A stretch of DNA of 64,000 nucleotides from Bacteroidales bacterium (lineage in GTDB: Bacteria; Bacteroidota; Bacteroidia; Bacteroidales; P3). Positions 45,909 to 54,563 of the stretch are shown here, one piece after another. Each line of letters starts with the position of its first letter. Position 1 is the first letter of the stretch. The notes beneath the pieces are model-generated. The model had not been told where the DNA came from. It saw only the letters and a list, made by a program, of their open reading frames with translations, and ran no database searches. The position numbers and the translations under genes are program-made. Where the stretch lies: assembly GCA_017451385.1 (NCBI GenBank), contig JAFSPS010000009.1, forward strand, positions 1 through 64,000. The letters are read 5' to 3'.

Positions 45909-46355
45909 CTACGCCCCGTCCGGCATAGTGCCATAGTGTGCGCTGCCACTATCGTCAGGCGACAGCGTGGCTTTATCAAGCTGACCGATGAGCTGTTCTA
46001 TCAGTTTGGCCACCTTGCGCGAAATGATATTATAGTCAAATATCTCAGTATGTATATAGGTGAAGGCGAGCGTCATAGAGAGTTGGCGAGTTTGTAGTGC
46101 GTCATAAAGGGACTCTTTCTGTCGCCTGTACGCCTCGCGCGTGAGCCGCTTGACGCGGTTGCGGTCCACAGCATGACGAAACTTGCGTTTCGGTGCCATA
46201 ATCAGTACCTGAACAGGCATGGGCAGCGCATCGGCACGGTGCAGCTCATAGCGCACACTATACGGGAACACCATGAGACGCTGTCCGTCGGAGAAGAGGT
46301 GTTCTGAGAGAGCCTTACTGCAAAGGCGTTCGTTTTTTTTGAAAGACTGTGCCAC
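45909..46355 (-). CDS. rnpA: Ribonuclease P protein component
   Basis: A 148-residue basic protein that binds RNase P RNA for tRNA 5' maturation. The RNR signature appears as 'HAVDRNRVKRLTREAYRRQK'; the N-terminal 'FKKNERLCSKALSEHLFSDG' and 'VLIMAPKRKFRHAV' match the family. An extra 40-residue C-terminal tail is present. It is placed between hemD and yidD, without rpmH, as usual in Bacteroidota. Confidence 0.94.
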   Translation of the reverse strand: MAQSFKKNERLCSKALSEHLFSDGQRLMVFPYSVRYELHRADALPMPVQVLIMAPKRKFRHAVDRNRVKRLTREAYRRQKESLYDALQTRQLSMTLAFTYIHTEIFDYNIISRKVAKLIEQLIGQLDKATLSPDDSGSAHYGTMPDGA

Positions 46356-46435
46356 GCTACGTCAGGATGCTACATGACGGGCGGTGCTGAGGCGAGACTT
46401 TCAAACTACCACACTGCCACGCCACAACGAGTTGG

Positions 46436-47467
46436 CTATGCCTCAGGGGTGGGGGTATTATCTATCGACTTGGCTTGCTGTGATGCTTTTGCGGCGGCAC
46501 GCTCGGCACGGCGTTCGGCGGCCTTCTGCCGGCGAAGTTCCTGCAACTGTTTGTATTTGGCCTTGTCAGCAATGAGCGATTTGGGTTTCTTGCCCGTCGA
46601 TGATGTCACCTGCTGGCTGCTGCCACGTGAACTCGAGGAAGAGGCTACGCTGCGTCCCGTCGAGGTGCTGCCACTCTTGCCTTTAGGAGCAGCCGTTATG
46701 GTTTTGGGGACAATTACTTGGCCCTGCTCTTTGCCGAGGATGTAGTTCTCAATAGCCATAGCCATAGAGGGCGATACCTTGGTAGGGGCTGCAATATCAA
46801 GATTAAGACCTGCGGCAGTGAGAGCGGCATGGGTGGAAGTGCCAAGGGCGGCAATGGTTATATCACCGCTCTTGAGGTCGGGAAAACTCTGTCGGAGAGC
46901 CTTCACACCGTTGGGAGAGAAAAGGACAATCATGTCAAAGTCCTTGAGATTGAAATGCGTGAGGTCTTTGGGCTGCGAGTAGTACATCATTGCTCGCGTA
47001 TAGGTGAACTTGCCCTTGTCAAGTTGCTTGGTGAAGTCGCTCATGCGCTCCTCAGAGCATGGGAAGAGGTAGTTCTCTTCGCGATGTTTACTCATTATCT
47101 CCAGCAGCTCAGACAAATACTGCTGCCCAAAAAAGACCTTGCGTTTACGGTATTGCGTATAGTTCTGCAGGTAGTTGGCTATAGCCTCGGAAGTGCAGAA
47201 ATATTTCATGGTTTCGGGGATGCTCTCACGCAGCTCTCTGGCGAGCCGGAAATAGTTGTCAACGGCATTCTTACTATTGAATATCACAGCGGTATATTCA
47301 TGGAGGTGGATGCGGCTCTTGCGGAACTCCGATGCCGTCACGCCAACGACATCAAAGAATTTGAAGAATGTCAGCTCTATATTATACTTTTTTACCAGAT
47401 TGCGGTAGGGAGACTGTTCAATGTCAGCAGGCTGTGGCTGCGAAATAAGGATTTTCTTAAGTTCCAT
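46436..47467 (-). CDS. hemD: Uroporphyrinogen-III synthase with basic C-terminal extension
   Basis: A 343-residue protein whose first roughly 250 residues form the HemD two-domain fold ('FNSKNAVDNYFRLARELRESIPETMKYFCTSEAIANYL', 'VLFSPNGVKALRQSFPD', 'TIAALGTSTHAALTAAGL'), closing the tetrapyrrole ring for haem or cobalamin. The last about 90 residues are an added Ser/Gly/Lys-rich, then Ala/Arg/Gln-rich coiled-coil-like tail that HemD enzymes normally lack. The gene sits between a DUF4271 gene and rnpA. Confidence 0.85.
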   Translation of the reverse strand: MELKKILISQPQPADIEQSPYRNLVKKYNIELTFFKFFDVVGVTASEFRKSRIHLHEYTAVIFNSKNAVDNYFRLARELRESIPETMKYFCTSEAIANYLQNYTQYRKRKVFFGQQYLSELLEIMSKHREENYLFPCSEERMSDFTKQLDKGKFTYTRAMMYYSQPKDLTHFNLKDFDMIVLFSPNGVKALRQSFPDLKSGDITIAALGTSTHAALTAAGLNLDIAAPTKVSPSMAMAIENYILGKEQGQVIVPKTITAAPKGKSGSTSTGRSVASSSSSRGSSQQVTSSTGKKPKSLIADKAKYKQLQELRRQKAAERRAERAAAKASQQAKSIDNTPTPEA

Positions 47468-47561
47468 ACTCCTATACGTTCATATTTCCTTAGCGGGCGT
47501 TCTTGCATCATCTTTTTTACCTTTGCAGTCTATGATGCCAAATAAACACCAACGTATTTGT

Positions 47562-48542
47562 TTACAATAATATATACAATTTTATAATCACCAATATAGG
47601 TACCACTTCAAGTATGCAAAGATAGTAAAATAAAAACAAATTGGTGACCTTAGGGACGAGAAAAAATATCCGCAAAGCATTAAATAGGTTATAGATAAAG
47701 CCTAATGCCAGCGGCACGGAGATTATTACGGCACACGTAGGGCCACTGAGCGAAGAGAAGCACAATAGAAATATTAAAGGCAGCAAGATAGATGCTACGA
47801 GCAACTGAGTCAGGTATCCACGTATGATATATCGTTCCACGGCATCCTCACCGCCGAAAATGCGCCCCAGCATGCCGATGGCTATGTTGCGCAATGAAAA
47901 TACCATCACGCTCGCCGCTGCGACAGCCAGCAACAGCTGCCATTCAGCCACCCCTAACGAAGGCATTTGCAAGAAAAAACGAAGGGCTATGAAATACACC
48001 GCCACGGTCACCGCAAAAAGTATCATGCAGGGCGTCAGCGAAGAACGTCTGGTGAGGTTGGACTCTCGCTGGAGCGAGTCAAAAGAACGCTGGCTCGAGA
48101 ATGATGCCAACACTTTATAGAAGGCAAAGTCATGCACCTTATAGTATATGCACATCAACACGAACAACACTGCGGCCGAGATGGTCACATGTGCATCACT
48201 CTGGGGTAGTTGACGCGGCAGCAATTCGCTGTGGGTGGGTTGAAGCGAATGGTGAGCAAAGATGCTGGGACGATAGACCACGGGGGAGGTCATCATGCTG
48301 TCGGCACCTTCTGGGGACATGGCTGCAACCTCCTCAGGCTTGCCAGAGTTTAAGATTGACGTAAAGTCAAACACAAGACCCACAGAATAGGTTGCATCGC
48401 CTGTGGTGTCGCCAGCAAGGATGTACTGGTACGATGTCGTGTCGGCAGACTGCTGCACCGCAATGCTATCACCTACCGACAGCATTGATAAGCTATCACC
48501 ATCGCTATGAATTACACTATCTGTCGGCAACTGCTGAAACAC
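47562..48542 (-). CDS. DUF4271 membrane protein
   Basis: A 326-residue protein. The first about 110 residues are polar with Ser/Asp-rich sequence; the rest has about six to seven membrane helices (first at about 122-140, others at about 175-195, 205-225, 250-275, 280-300, 305-326). The C-terminal signature 'LGFIYNLFNALRIFFLVPK' and 'FYYLCILEVVPILVIIKLY' is that of DUF4271, a Bacteroidota family usually found just upstream of hemD. Function unknown. The consensus promoter upstream serves the DUF4271-hemD-rnpA-yidD unit. Confidence 0.85.
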   Translation of the reverse strand: MFQQLPTDSVIHSDGDSLSMLSVGDSIAVQQSADTTSYQYILAGDTTGDATYSVGLVFDFTSILNSGKPEEVAAMSPEGADSMMTSPVVYRPSIFAHHSLQPTHSELLPRQLPQSDAHVTISAAVLFVLMCIYYKVHDFAFYKVLASFSSQRSFDSLQRESNLTRRSSLTPCMILFAVTVAVYFIALRFFLQMPSLGVAEWQLLLAVAAASVMVFSLRNIAIGMLGRIFGGEDAVERYIIRGYLTQLLVASILLPLIFLLCFSSLSGPTCAVIISVPLALGFIYNLFNALRIFFLVPKVTNLFLFYYLCILEVVPILVIIKLYILL

Positions 48543-48578
48543 AATATGTTGACTTAATAGTAAACTATCAGATTACGG

Positions 48579-48614
48579 CTACAAAAATAAACATTATTTT
48601 GTAGTCGGAGCAAA
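48579..48614 (-). promoter_or_regulatory. Promoter of the DUF4271-hemD-rnpA-yidD unit, within an inverted repeat
   Basis: Minus strand TTTG (48611-48614), 21 nt, TATTTTTG (48582-48589): consensus. The -7 box lies in one arm of an 11-bp inverted repeat with a single bulged A: CTACAAAAATAA (48579-48590) against TTATTTTGTAG (48594-48604). Confidence 0.6.
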
Positions 48615-48619
48615 CAATA

Positions 48620-48760
48620 ATTCAGAAACCTGAATAATGGATGGGAAGTTTGGGAGATGAGATGATTGGAAGATGAGAAGATGGGGGAGATTGGACGATG
48701 AGAAGGTATGTAATATGAGATGACAGGGAGATAATGAGATGAAAAGATAGGTAAAAGAAA
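48620..48760. repeat. Purine-rich low-complexity tract
   Basis: Loose repeats of GATGAGA-like words every roughly 10-20 bp on the plus strand, between the DUF4271 promoter and the gdhA terminator. No coding pattern. Confidence 0.5.
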
Positions 48761-48787
48761 GGGCGGCAACCATTCTGGCTGCCGCCC
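48761..48787 (-). terminator. gdhA terminator
   Basis: GGGCGGC (48761-48767) pairs with GCCGCCC (48781-48787) around a 13-nt loop that can pair further (CC/GG). On the minus strand it is followed by TTTCTTTTAC. It lies 28 bp past the gdhA stop. Confidence 0.8.
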
Positions 48788-48814
48788 CAAAAAGATTAGT
48801 CTCAATCTAACGTA

Positions 48815-50158
48815 TTAGATGATGCCCTGAGCCATCATAGCGTTGGCAACACGCATGAAACCAGCGATGTTGGCACCCTTAACGTAGTTGATGCTGCCGT
48901 CCTTCTGCGTACCATACTTCACGCAGAGGTCGTAGATGTCATTCATAATCTTGTGCAGTTTCTGGTCAACCTCTTCGGCAGTCCAGTTGATGTGACCTGC
49001 ATTCTGGCAGATTTCGAGACCCGAGGTAGCCACGCCACCGGCGTTGACAGCCTTGCCAGGACCGAAAGGAATACCAGCAGCCTGAATAGCGGCGATAGCG
49101 CCAGGCTGGCAGCCCATGTTGGAGACCTCAGCAACATACTTCACGCCATTGGCGAGGAGCATCTTGGCATCTTCCTCAGCGAGCTCGTTCTGGAAAGCGC
49201 AAGGCATAGCGATGTCGCACTTGACGGTCCAAGCCTTCTTGCCAGCAGTGAACTTAGCCTTGGCGGGGAACTTGTCAGCCATATCCTGTACCTTGTTGCG
49301 GTTGGAAGCACGCATCTCGAGCATGTAGTCGAACATCTCCTGATTCATGCCGCCTTCAATCTCGCAAACGCCGTCGGGACCGGAGATAGCAACAATCTGA
49401 GCACCGAGCTCGGTAGCTTTCTGGGCAGCACCCCAAGCCACGTTGCCGAAGCCAGAGAGGGCGATTTTCTTACCCTTGAGGGTGTCGCCTTTCTGTTTGA
49501 CCATGCGGTCAACATAATAGACAGCGCCGAAACCGGTAGCCTCAGGACGCATGAGGGAACCACCCCAGCCATAGCTCTTGCCGGTGAGGGCACCCGTGCT
49601 GTGCTCGCGGGCGATTTTCTTGTAAGCACCATAGAGGTAGCCAATCTCGCGGCCGCCAACGCCTACGTCGCCAGCAGGGCTATCCTGGTCGGCACCAATG
49701 TTGCGCCACAACTCATACATGAAGGCCTGGCAGAAGCGCATGATTTCGGCATCGCTCTTTCCAACGGGGTCGAAATCGGCACCACCCTTACCACCGCCGA
49801 GAGGCAGGTTGGTGAGGCTGTTCTTGAAAATCTGCTCGAAACCGAGGAATTTAAGCATGGACTCGTTCACCTTGGGGTGGAAACGGAGACCGCCCTTGTA
49901 TGCGCCAAGAGCAGCATTGAACTGCACACGGTAGCCGAGGTTGACCTGAGTCTTGCCCTGGTCGTCAACCCACACCACGCGGAACTTGAAGATACGGTCA
50001 GGCTCAACAATGCGCTCGACAATCTTAGCAGCCTCGTATTCGGGGTGTTTGTTGTATTCCTCTTCGATGGTTTCGAGAACCTCGCGTACTGCCTGCAAGT
50101 ACTCGTTTTCACCAGGGTGTTTGGCCTCAAGGTTGGCCATAATTTCGTTTACTTTCAT
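48815..50158 (-). CDS. gdhA: Glutamate dehydrogenase (hexameric, NADP type)
   Basis: A 447-residue enzyme for reductive amination of 2-oxoglutarate with ammonia. 'GGLRFHPKVNESMLKFLGFEQIFKNSLT' binds substrate, 'GGGKGGADFDPVGKSD' has the catalytic Lys and Asp, and 'GFGNVAWGAA' is the dinucleotide fold. Length and sequence fit the E. coli GdhA-like hexameric NADP class. It has its own consensus promoter (50202-50232) and a strong terminator, so it is monocistronic. Codon usage is visibly biased, as in highly expressed genes. Confidence 0.95.
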   Translation of the reverse strand: MKVNEIMANLEAKHPGENEYLQAVREVLETIEEEYNKHPEYEAAKIVERIVEPDRIFKFRVVWVDDQGKTQVNLGYRVQFNAALGAYKGGLRFHPKVNESMLKFLGFEQIFKNSLTNLPLGGGKGGADFDPVGKSDAEIMRFCQAFMYELWRNIGADQDSPAGDVGVGGREIGYLYGAYKKIAREHSTGALTGKSYGWGGSLMRPEATGFGAVYYVDRMVKQKGDTLKGKKIALSGFGNVAWGAAQKATELGAQIVAISGPDGVCEIEGGMNQEMFDYMLEMRASNRNKVQDMADKFPAKAKFTAGKKAWTVKCDIAMPCAFQNELAEEDAKMLLANGVKYVAEVSNMGCQPGAIAAIQAAGIPFGPGKAVNAGGVATSGLEICQNAGHINWTAEEVDQKLHKIMNDIYDLCVKYGTQKDGSINYVKGANIAGFMRVANAMMAQGII

Positions 50159-50201
50159 GGTATTTAATGATTTGTGAAAATGTTAAGTTATAAATGTTCT
50201 A

Positions 50202-50232
50202 CAAAAGTACACAAAATAAACAATTAGGCAAA
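50202..50232 (-). promoter_or_regulatory. Consensus promoter of gdhA
   Basis: Minus strand TTTG (50229-50232), 19 nt, TACTTTTG (50202-50209): exact consensus. Predicted leader about 37 nt. Confidence 0.75.
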
Positions 50233-50252
50233 AATCTTTTTCTCGTGAGTTA

Positions 50253-51104
50253 TCAACCTATGAGTGTAAGATTATCACATGCCCCATTTTTGTTGTAGCA
50301 TGTCATCACAAAGTTTGCTATCCACCGCGTTACGGCAGAAGGATTCTCCAGATGCGACATGTGCGCCACATTGTCAAGCAGCAGCAGCTGCGAATAGGCT
50401 GGCACCGTGGCCATAGCCGTGGCAACCTCTAAAGGTATCCTGTTGTCCTGCTTGCCATAGATAAACATCACCGGCACCGTAGTGCGCGAAAGGAAGTAGA
50501 TGGACGAAGAACGACGCATCATGCCCATCTGTGCGGCAATGATGGCTTCGGTAGTTATGTCGAGCGCCTGCTCCTTTATTTCCTCTATCTCATGCGAGAG
50601 AACCGCCTGATTGCACTGGGCAAAAAGCGAAGGGATAAACTCAAGCACAAAGTTGGGCCTATGCTTTCGCACCTCCTGGCACACCTTGAGCCGCTGTTGC
50701 TTCTTCTCCTCGCTGTCTGGCATAGCCACCGAATGGAGGAGACCTATGCCTTTGACGTTGTATTCAAAATTCTCGGCATACGCCAAAGCAGCATACCCGC
50801 CCCACGAATGTCCGATAATGACGCAGTCCGTAATACCCTCTGTTATAAGCACCTCGTTGATACAGCGCGAGATGAAGTCCATAGAATGGCAGTCGTTATT
50901 GTAGCTGTCGCTATATCCATGACCCGGCAGGTCTATACTCACCACACGAAAAAAATGCATCAACCGCAGCGACAACGCGGACCACACACTCAAGTTCTGC
51001 AAGAAGCCATGCAGAAGAACCACCGTTTGGGTATTATCACGCCCCTCGACGCGATAATGCAACGTGCGGCCATTGAACGGTAGAGTTTTATGTTTTTCTG
51101 GCAT
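50253..51104 (-). CDS. Alpha/beta hydrolase
   Basis: A 283-residue cytoplasmic hydrolase. 'VVLLHGFLQNLSVW' gives the oxyanion HG motif, 'GHSWGGYAALAYAE' the nucleophile Ser, 'FIYGKQDNRIP' the Asp and 'NVAHMSHLENP' the His. The family includes esterases, lactonases and C-C hydrolases; nothing fixes the substrate. The upstream PD40-OmpA gene ends 97 bp before it, so weak cotranscription is possible. Confidence 0.85.
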   Translation of the reverse strand: MPEKHKTLPFNGRTLHYRVEGRDNTQTVVLLHGFLQNLSVWSALSLRLMHFFRVVSIDLPGHGYSDSYNNDCHSMDFISRCINEVLITEGITDCVIIGHSWGGYAALAYAENFEYNVKGIGLLHSVAMPDSEEKKQQRLKVCQEVRKHRPNFVLEFIPSLFAQCNQAVLSHEIEEIKEQALDITTEAIIAAQMGMMRRSSSIYFLSRTTVPVMFIYGKQDNRIPLEVATAMATVPAYSQLLLLDNVAHMSHLENPSAVTRWIANFVMTCYNKNGACDNLTLIG

Positions 51105-51200
51105 AACTTGGCTACAAGATATTGATATAAGACACGATGCAAAGATACGTTTTTATTTGCATTTTTTCCTCATTTTTTTGCTGTTGTGTTTTTTTCTTCT

Positions 51201-53972
51201 CTATTTATGCACGAAACGCACCATTACATCAGCAGTTATATCTTTATTTTTCTTACTGTTGCCATATCCCGAAATCACCATTCGCGAGATGTCCACACCC
51301 CGACTGCTCAGGTAGCGGCGCAACGAGGCAGCACGCTCTATGGAGAGTTCGTAGGTGGCTCGGCGGTCGCCGCCAGCAACATAGACCATAATGTCTATAT
51401 TAAGCGACGGATAAGCTTCGAGGAAAGCGGCCAAACGGTCAAGTTCCTCCATAGCGGCAGCCTTAGGCTGTGATGCCACGAGGTCGAAGACTACCGTAGG
51501 CAACGCCACGAGGGTGGCGGAATGTCCCAGCTGCTCAACGCTATAGCCCTCAAGGCTTATGGTTCCCGCAGTATTCTCATCAATAAGCATAGTAGGCACG
51601 TAATAGCCCTTGGCACTGCCATAGACAACATATCGTTTGCCTTTATACAGCTGCAGCGGCAACGGCTTAGAAGCATCGGCAACATTTATTTCGCGCATGA
51701 GGCCCTTCTGTCCGAAGGTGGCAATGCAGAGTTTCGTAAGCCTGCCGGCCATCTTGCTAATATCTACCCCTACGACGCGCTGAGCGTTGGTGGCATCATG
51801 CGTCGTGGGCACGGCGAACACCTCGCGTCCCGCACCACTCTCGGCAACTATGAGAAGCGTGCGCTCATCGTCGGCAAAGGAGATGGCATTCTCTCTGAGA
51901 CAGCTATTGACAGAGCGCCCAAGATTGACGGGGCTGTGCCAATGCGTCCAGTCACTTGCATCATCGCGCGTCACCATCAGGACATCGCCATAGCCCATGC
52001 CGCCATGACCATCGGAGACAAAGTAGAGCGTCTTCTGGTTGCGACTGAGCAGCGGCGACCGTTCACAATAGTTGGTGTTGATATTGACACCAAGATTTAT
52101 CGGTGTCCCCCACCCTCCCACAGTGAAAGGGATGAAATAGAGGTCTGTGGCAAGGGCGGTGTCGCCGTGGAAGTAGGAGCCCGAACGTTGCAGGTTGTAG
52201 CCACCTTCGCGGTCGGAGGCGAGTAGCATGCCCGAGCCGTCAGGCAGCATGAAAGCGTCGGTCTCTATCGCCGATGTGTTGACGGGGAACGGCAAGGTCT
52301 CCATAACACGCCATAAGGAGCCCTCCTGCTGCGCCATCACTATGTCGCCTTCCTTGCCGAGCAACATCTTCTTGCCGTTGTCGTAGAAGCTGAACAACGT
52401 CATGCCGCTATTGTCGGCATTGATAAAGGCTATGTCGGATGGTGCACCCCAGCTGTCACCATTGCGTTCTGCACACTGAATGTGCGCTGCGCCTTTCTCA
52501 CTTCGCGTGAAATACAGATGCTCTCCATCGGGGTGCATCACGGGATTTTCGACATCATGCACCGCCGCATAGTATGTGCTGCGGCTACCGTGTTCAACAG
52601 CATCATCAGCAAACAAGGCACGCAGGCTGTCAAAGTCGTTAGCACTGACATCCTCGAACGACAGCATCACCGAGCCCATGCGCTCCGACGCACCCTTCCA
52701 ATCGTGTTTGGCGCACAGCGGTTGCAGCATACGCTGCAGGGCTACGAAGGCTATCTTCTTACCCGTATGATGACGTATGAAACTGACGTAGTCGCTACTC
52801 ATATTCTCCTTGTACGGTCTCATAAGGTCGAAAGCGTCAGCCTGCTCAGCCTCTCTGATGTCGGCTTGGAGAATGTTCTGGAACGGGTAGTTGGGTTCGT
52901 TCTCGGCAAAAGTTTGCAGCGTCTGCAGGCTGCCGTCGGCAGAATGCCATTCGTAGTAGAGACGGTAGATTTCGTTATAGTGCTGGTCGAGGGGGAACTT
53001 GCGAAGATAGGAGCGTGCCGCGCCGACATTGCGCTCGGCAACGATGATAGAGCAAAGGCGGTCCATAGCCAGCTCCGCGAGGTCGTTATCGTTATTCTGC
53101 TCAATGAAGTCTATGTACTCTTGCGGAGTGGAGAGGCGTTCGAACTCGTCGCTCAGCAGCATCTGCATCTCGTCGAGAGCCTGCAAGTACTCATCGCTCG
53201 AGGGGTAGGCGGAGAGGAAAGCCTTGTAGCTCTCCACGCTGTGTCGCGCCTGTGCGGCGGCAAAAGCCAGCTTGCTCCTATGTTTGGCGGCAAGGCGTTT
53301 CACCGAGGGGCTTTGCTCGAAGCGTTTGACATAGGCTTTCACCTCGCCCTCGCTCTCCATGCGCCCTATTGCCTCCGCTGCTAAACGGCTGATAGCCTGC
53401 TCTGCGCTGTCAGCCTCGGCAGTACCCTGATAGGCTACAGCAAAAGCGTAGTATGCGTCTATCGTGTTTTGGCGGCGTGCCTCGGCATAGGCGTTATCCA
53501 CCAGCTGTTTGCGCACATTGCGTCCCAACTCGGCATCGTTCTTGAAGGCTTCGGCATAACGCGCTATGGCAACATCGTCGAGATGACCATTGTCGCGCAT
53601 CTCGCGCCGTGCCAGCTCCACCACATGCTGGCGCCGTTGACGTATGGCATCAAGATTTATCTTGCGGCGCAACAGGGCACGCATCTCCGAATACCCTTTG
53701 TTATTGCTCAGCAACTCCACGTATATGCTCTCCGCACTGCTGATATAGTCCATGGCAAGCGGCAGATTGCGCATGGGATTGAGGCTGTCGATATAGAAGT
53801 CCGACAGCTCTATAAGCGTCAGCATATCGCGCGGATTTTCCGCATAACGCTGGTTGAGGCTCACGAACTGCTCGGCATAGGCCGAGGGCGTTCCGCCTGC
53901 TGGCTGCTGCGCCGATGCAGCCGCACACCATAGCAGCATGGCGACAACGAAAGAGAGGCTTAACGGTCTCAT
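51201..53972 (-). CDS. PD40 beta-propeller and OmpA-domain envelope protein
   Basis: A 923-residue exported protein. Signal peptide 1-21 ('AAASAQQ'). A long helical repeat region (about 25-440) resembles TPR or heat-like scaffolds; WD40-like PD40 blades follow (about 470-720, 'ENPVMHPDGEHLYFTRS', 'RSPLLSRNQKTLYFVSDGHGGMGYGDVLM'). An OmpA C-terminal peptidoglycan-binding domain ends it (about 820-923, 'YELSIERAASLRRYLSSRGVDISRMVISGYGN'). This order resembles Bacteroidota OmpA/PD40 proteins such as PorE of the T9SS, but PorE is usually a lipoprotein with a TPR and CRD part, so equivalence is unproven. It overlaps the upstream small secreted-protein gene by ATGA (53969-53972). Confidence 0.85.
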   Translation of the reverse strand: MRPLSLSFVVAMLLWCAAASAQQPAGGTPSAYAEQFVSLNQRYAENPRDMLTLIELSDFYIDSLNPMRNLPLAMDYISSAESIYVELLSNNKGYSEMRALLRRKINLDAIRQRRQHVVELARREMRDNGHLDDVAIARYAEAFKNDAELGRNVRKQLVDNAYAEARRQNTIDAYYAFAVAYQGTAEADSAEQAISRLAAEAIGRMESEGEVKAYVKRFEQSPSVKRLAAKHRSKLAFAAAQARHSVESYKAFLSAYPSSDEYLQALDEMQMLLSDEFERLSTPQEYIDFIEQNNDNDLAELAMDRLCSIIVAERNVGAARSYLRKFPLDQHYNEIYRLYYEWHSADGSLQTLQTFAENEPNYPFQNILQADIREAEQADAFDLMRPYKENMSSDYVSFIRHHTGKKIAFVALQRMLQPLCAKHDWKGASERMGSVMLSFEDVSANDFDSLRALFADDAVEHGSRSTYYAAVHDVENPVMHPDGEHLYFTRSEKGAAHIQCAERNGDSWGAPSDIAFINADNSGMTLFSFYDNGKKMLLGKEGDIVMAQQEGSLWRVMETLPFPVNTSAIETDAFMLPDGSGMLLASDREGGYNLQRSGSYFHGDTALATDLYFIPFTVGGWGTPINLGVNINTNYCERSPLLSRNQKTLYFVSDGHGGMGYGDVLMVTRDDASDWTHWHSPVNLGRSVNSCLRENAISFADDERTLLIVAESGAGREVFAVPTTHDATNAQRVVGVDISKMAGRLTKLCIATFGQKGLMREINVADASKPLPLQLYKGKRYVVYGSAKGYYVPTMLIDENTAGTISLEGYSVEQLGHSATLVALPTVVFDLVASQPKAAAMEELDRLAAFLEAYPSLNIDIMVYVAGGDRRATYELSIERAASLRRYLSSRGVDISRMVISGYGNSKKNKDITADVMVRFVHK

Positions 53973-54493
53973 TTCTCTATCTTGACGGAATTCATGATAC
54001 GGACAAATTCATCCTCCATCTGGTCGAAAGTGTCGCGCGTGGTCTCCACTCGTATCTCCAAAGCATTGTTACGGTCTTTGAAATACATCATGCGGAACTG
54101 GTAGTCTTTGCCGTCCGAAGCACTGGTGTAGGCCCCTATGTAGGCTATACCATCGGAGGGCAAGCCATCCATACTCTCGCTGAGCGACTGGAAGGGCTGC
54201 TGCGTGTAACGCTCATACGCAAGGTCGTAGGGCGTATCGCTGTAATTACGACGCACATAGACACGCATGAATGGCACCACGGTGTCGCCCTTGCCGTCAA
54301 CGACAGCACGTCCGTCATAACTATATACATAGATGACAACGTTCTTGCTGGGCGTGAGGGTCTGCAAGTATTTCCAGTCGTTATTGGGAAACTCGAATGT
54401 GACATGTGTGCCAGGAATACGAAGCTGGCTCATCGCACTGAAACTTATTGTCAGCACGAAAACAAGGGCTAAAAGACGGCTAAATAATTTCAT
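53969..54493 (-). CDS. Small exported PsbP/DcrB-like protein
   Basis: A 174-residue protein with a signal peptide (about 1-23). The mature part reads like the PsbP/DcrB/Mog1p fold: 'VTFEFPNNDWKYLQTL' opening, 'YEEYTQQPF'-like middle helix and a closing 'TRDTFDQMEDEFVRIMNSVKI'. No catalytic motif is seen and no precise function can be given. Its stop overlaps the start of the PD40-OmpA gene by four bases, so the two products are translationally coupled and probably act together in the envelope. Confidence 0.75.
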   Translation of the reverse strand: MKLFSRLLALVFVLTISFSAMSQLRIPGTHVTFEFPNNDWKYLQTLTPSKNVVIYVYSYDGRAVVDGKGDTVVPFMRVYVRRNYSDTPYDLAYERYTQQPFQSLSESMDGLPSDGIAYIGAYTSASDGKDYQFRMMYFKDRNNALEIRVETTRDTFDQMEDEFVRIMNSVKIEK

Positions 54494-54563
54494 GGAATGT
54501 ATTTTTGTGTTTCGTTATTGTGGTTTTATAAACTATTTAAATGATGATAATCACTACTTGTTG

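Noticed and set aside
48953..50167. 404-codon plus-strand frame
   Set aside because: Antisense to gdhA; long only because of strong codon bias in gdhA.
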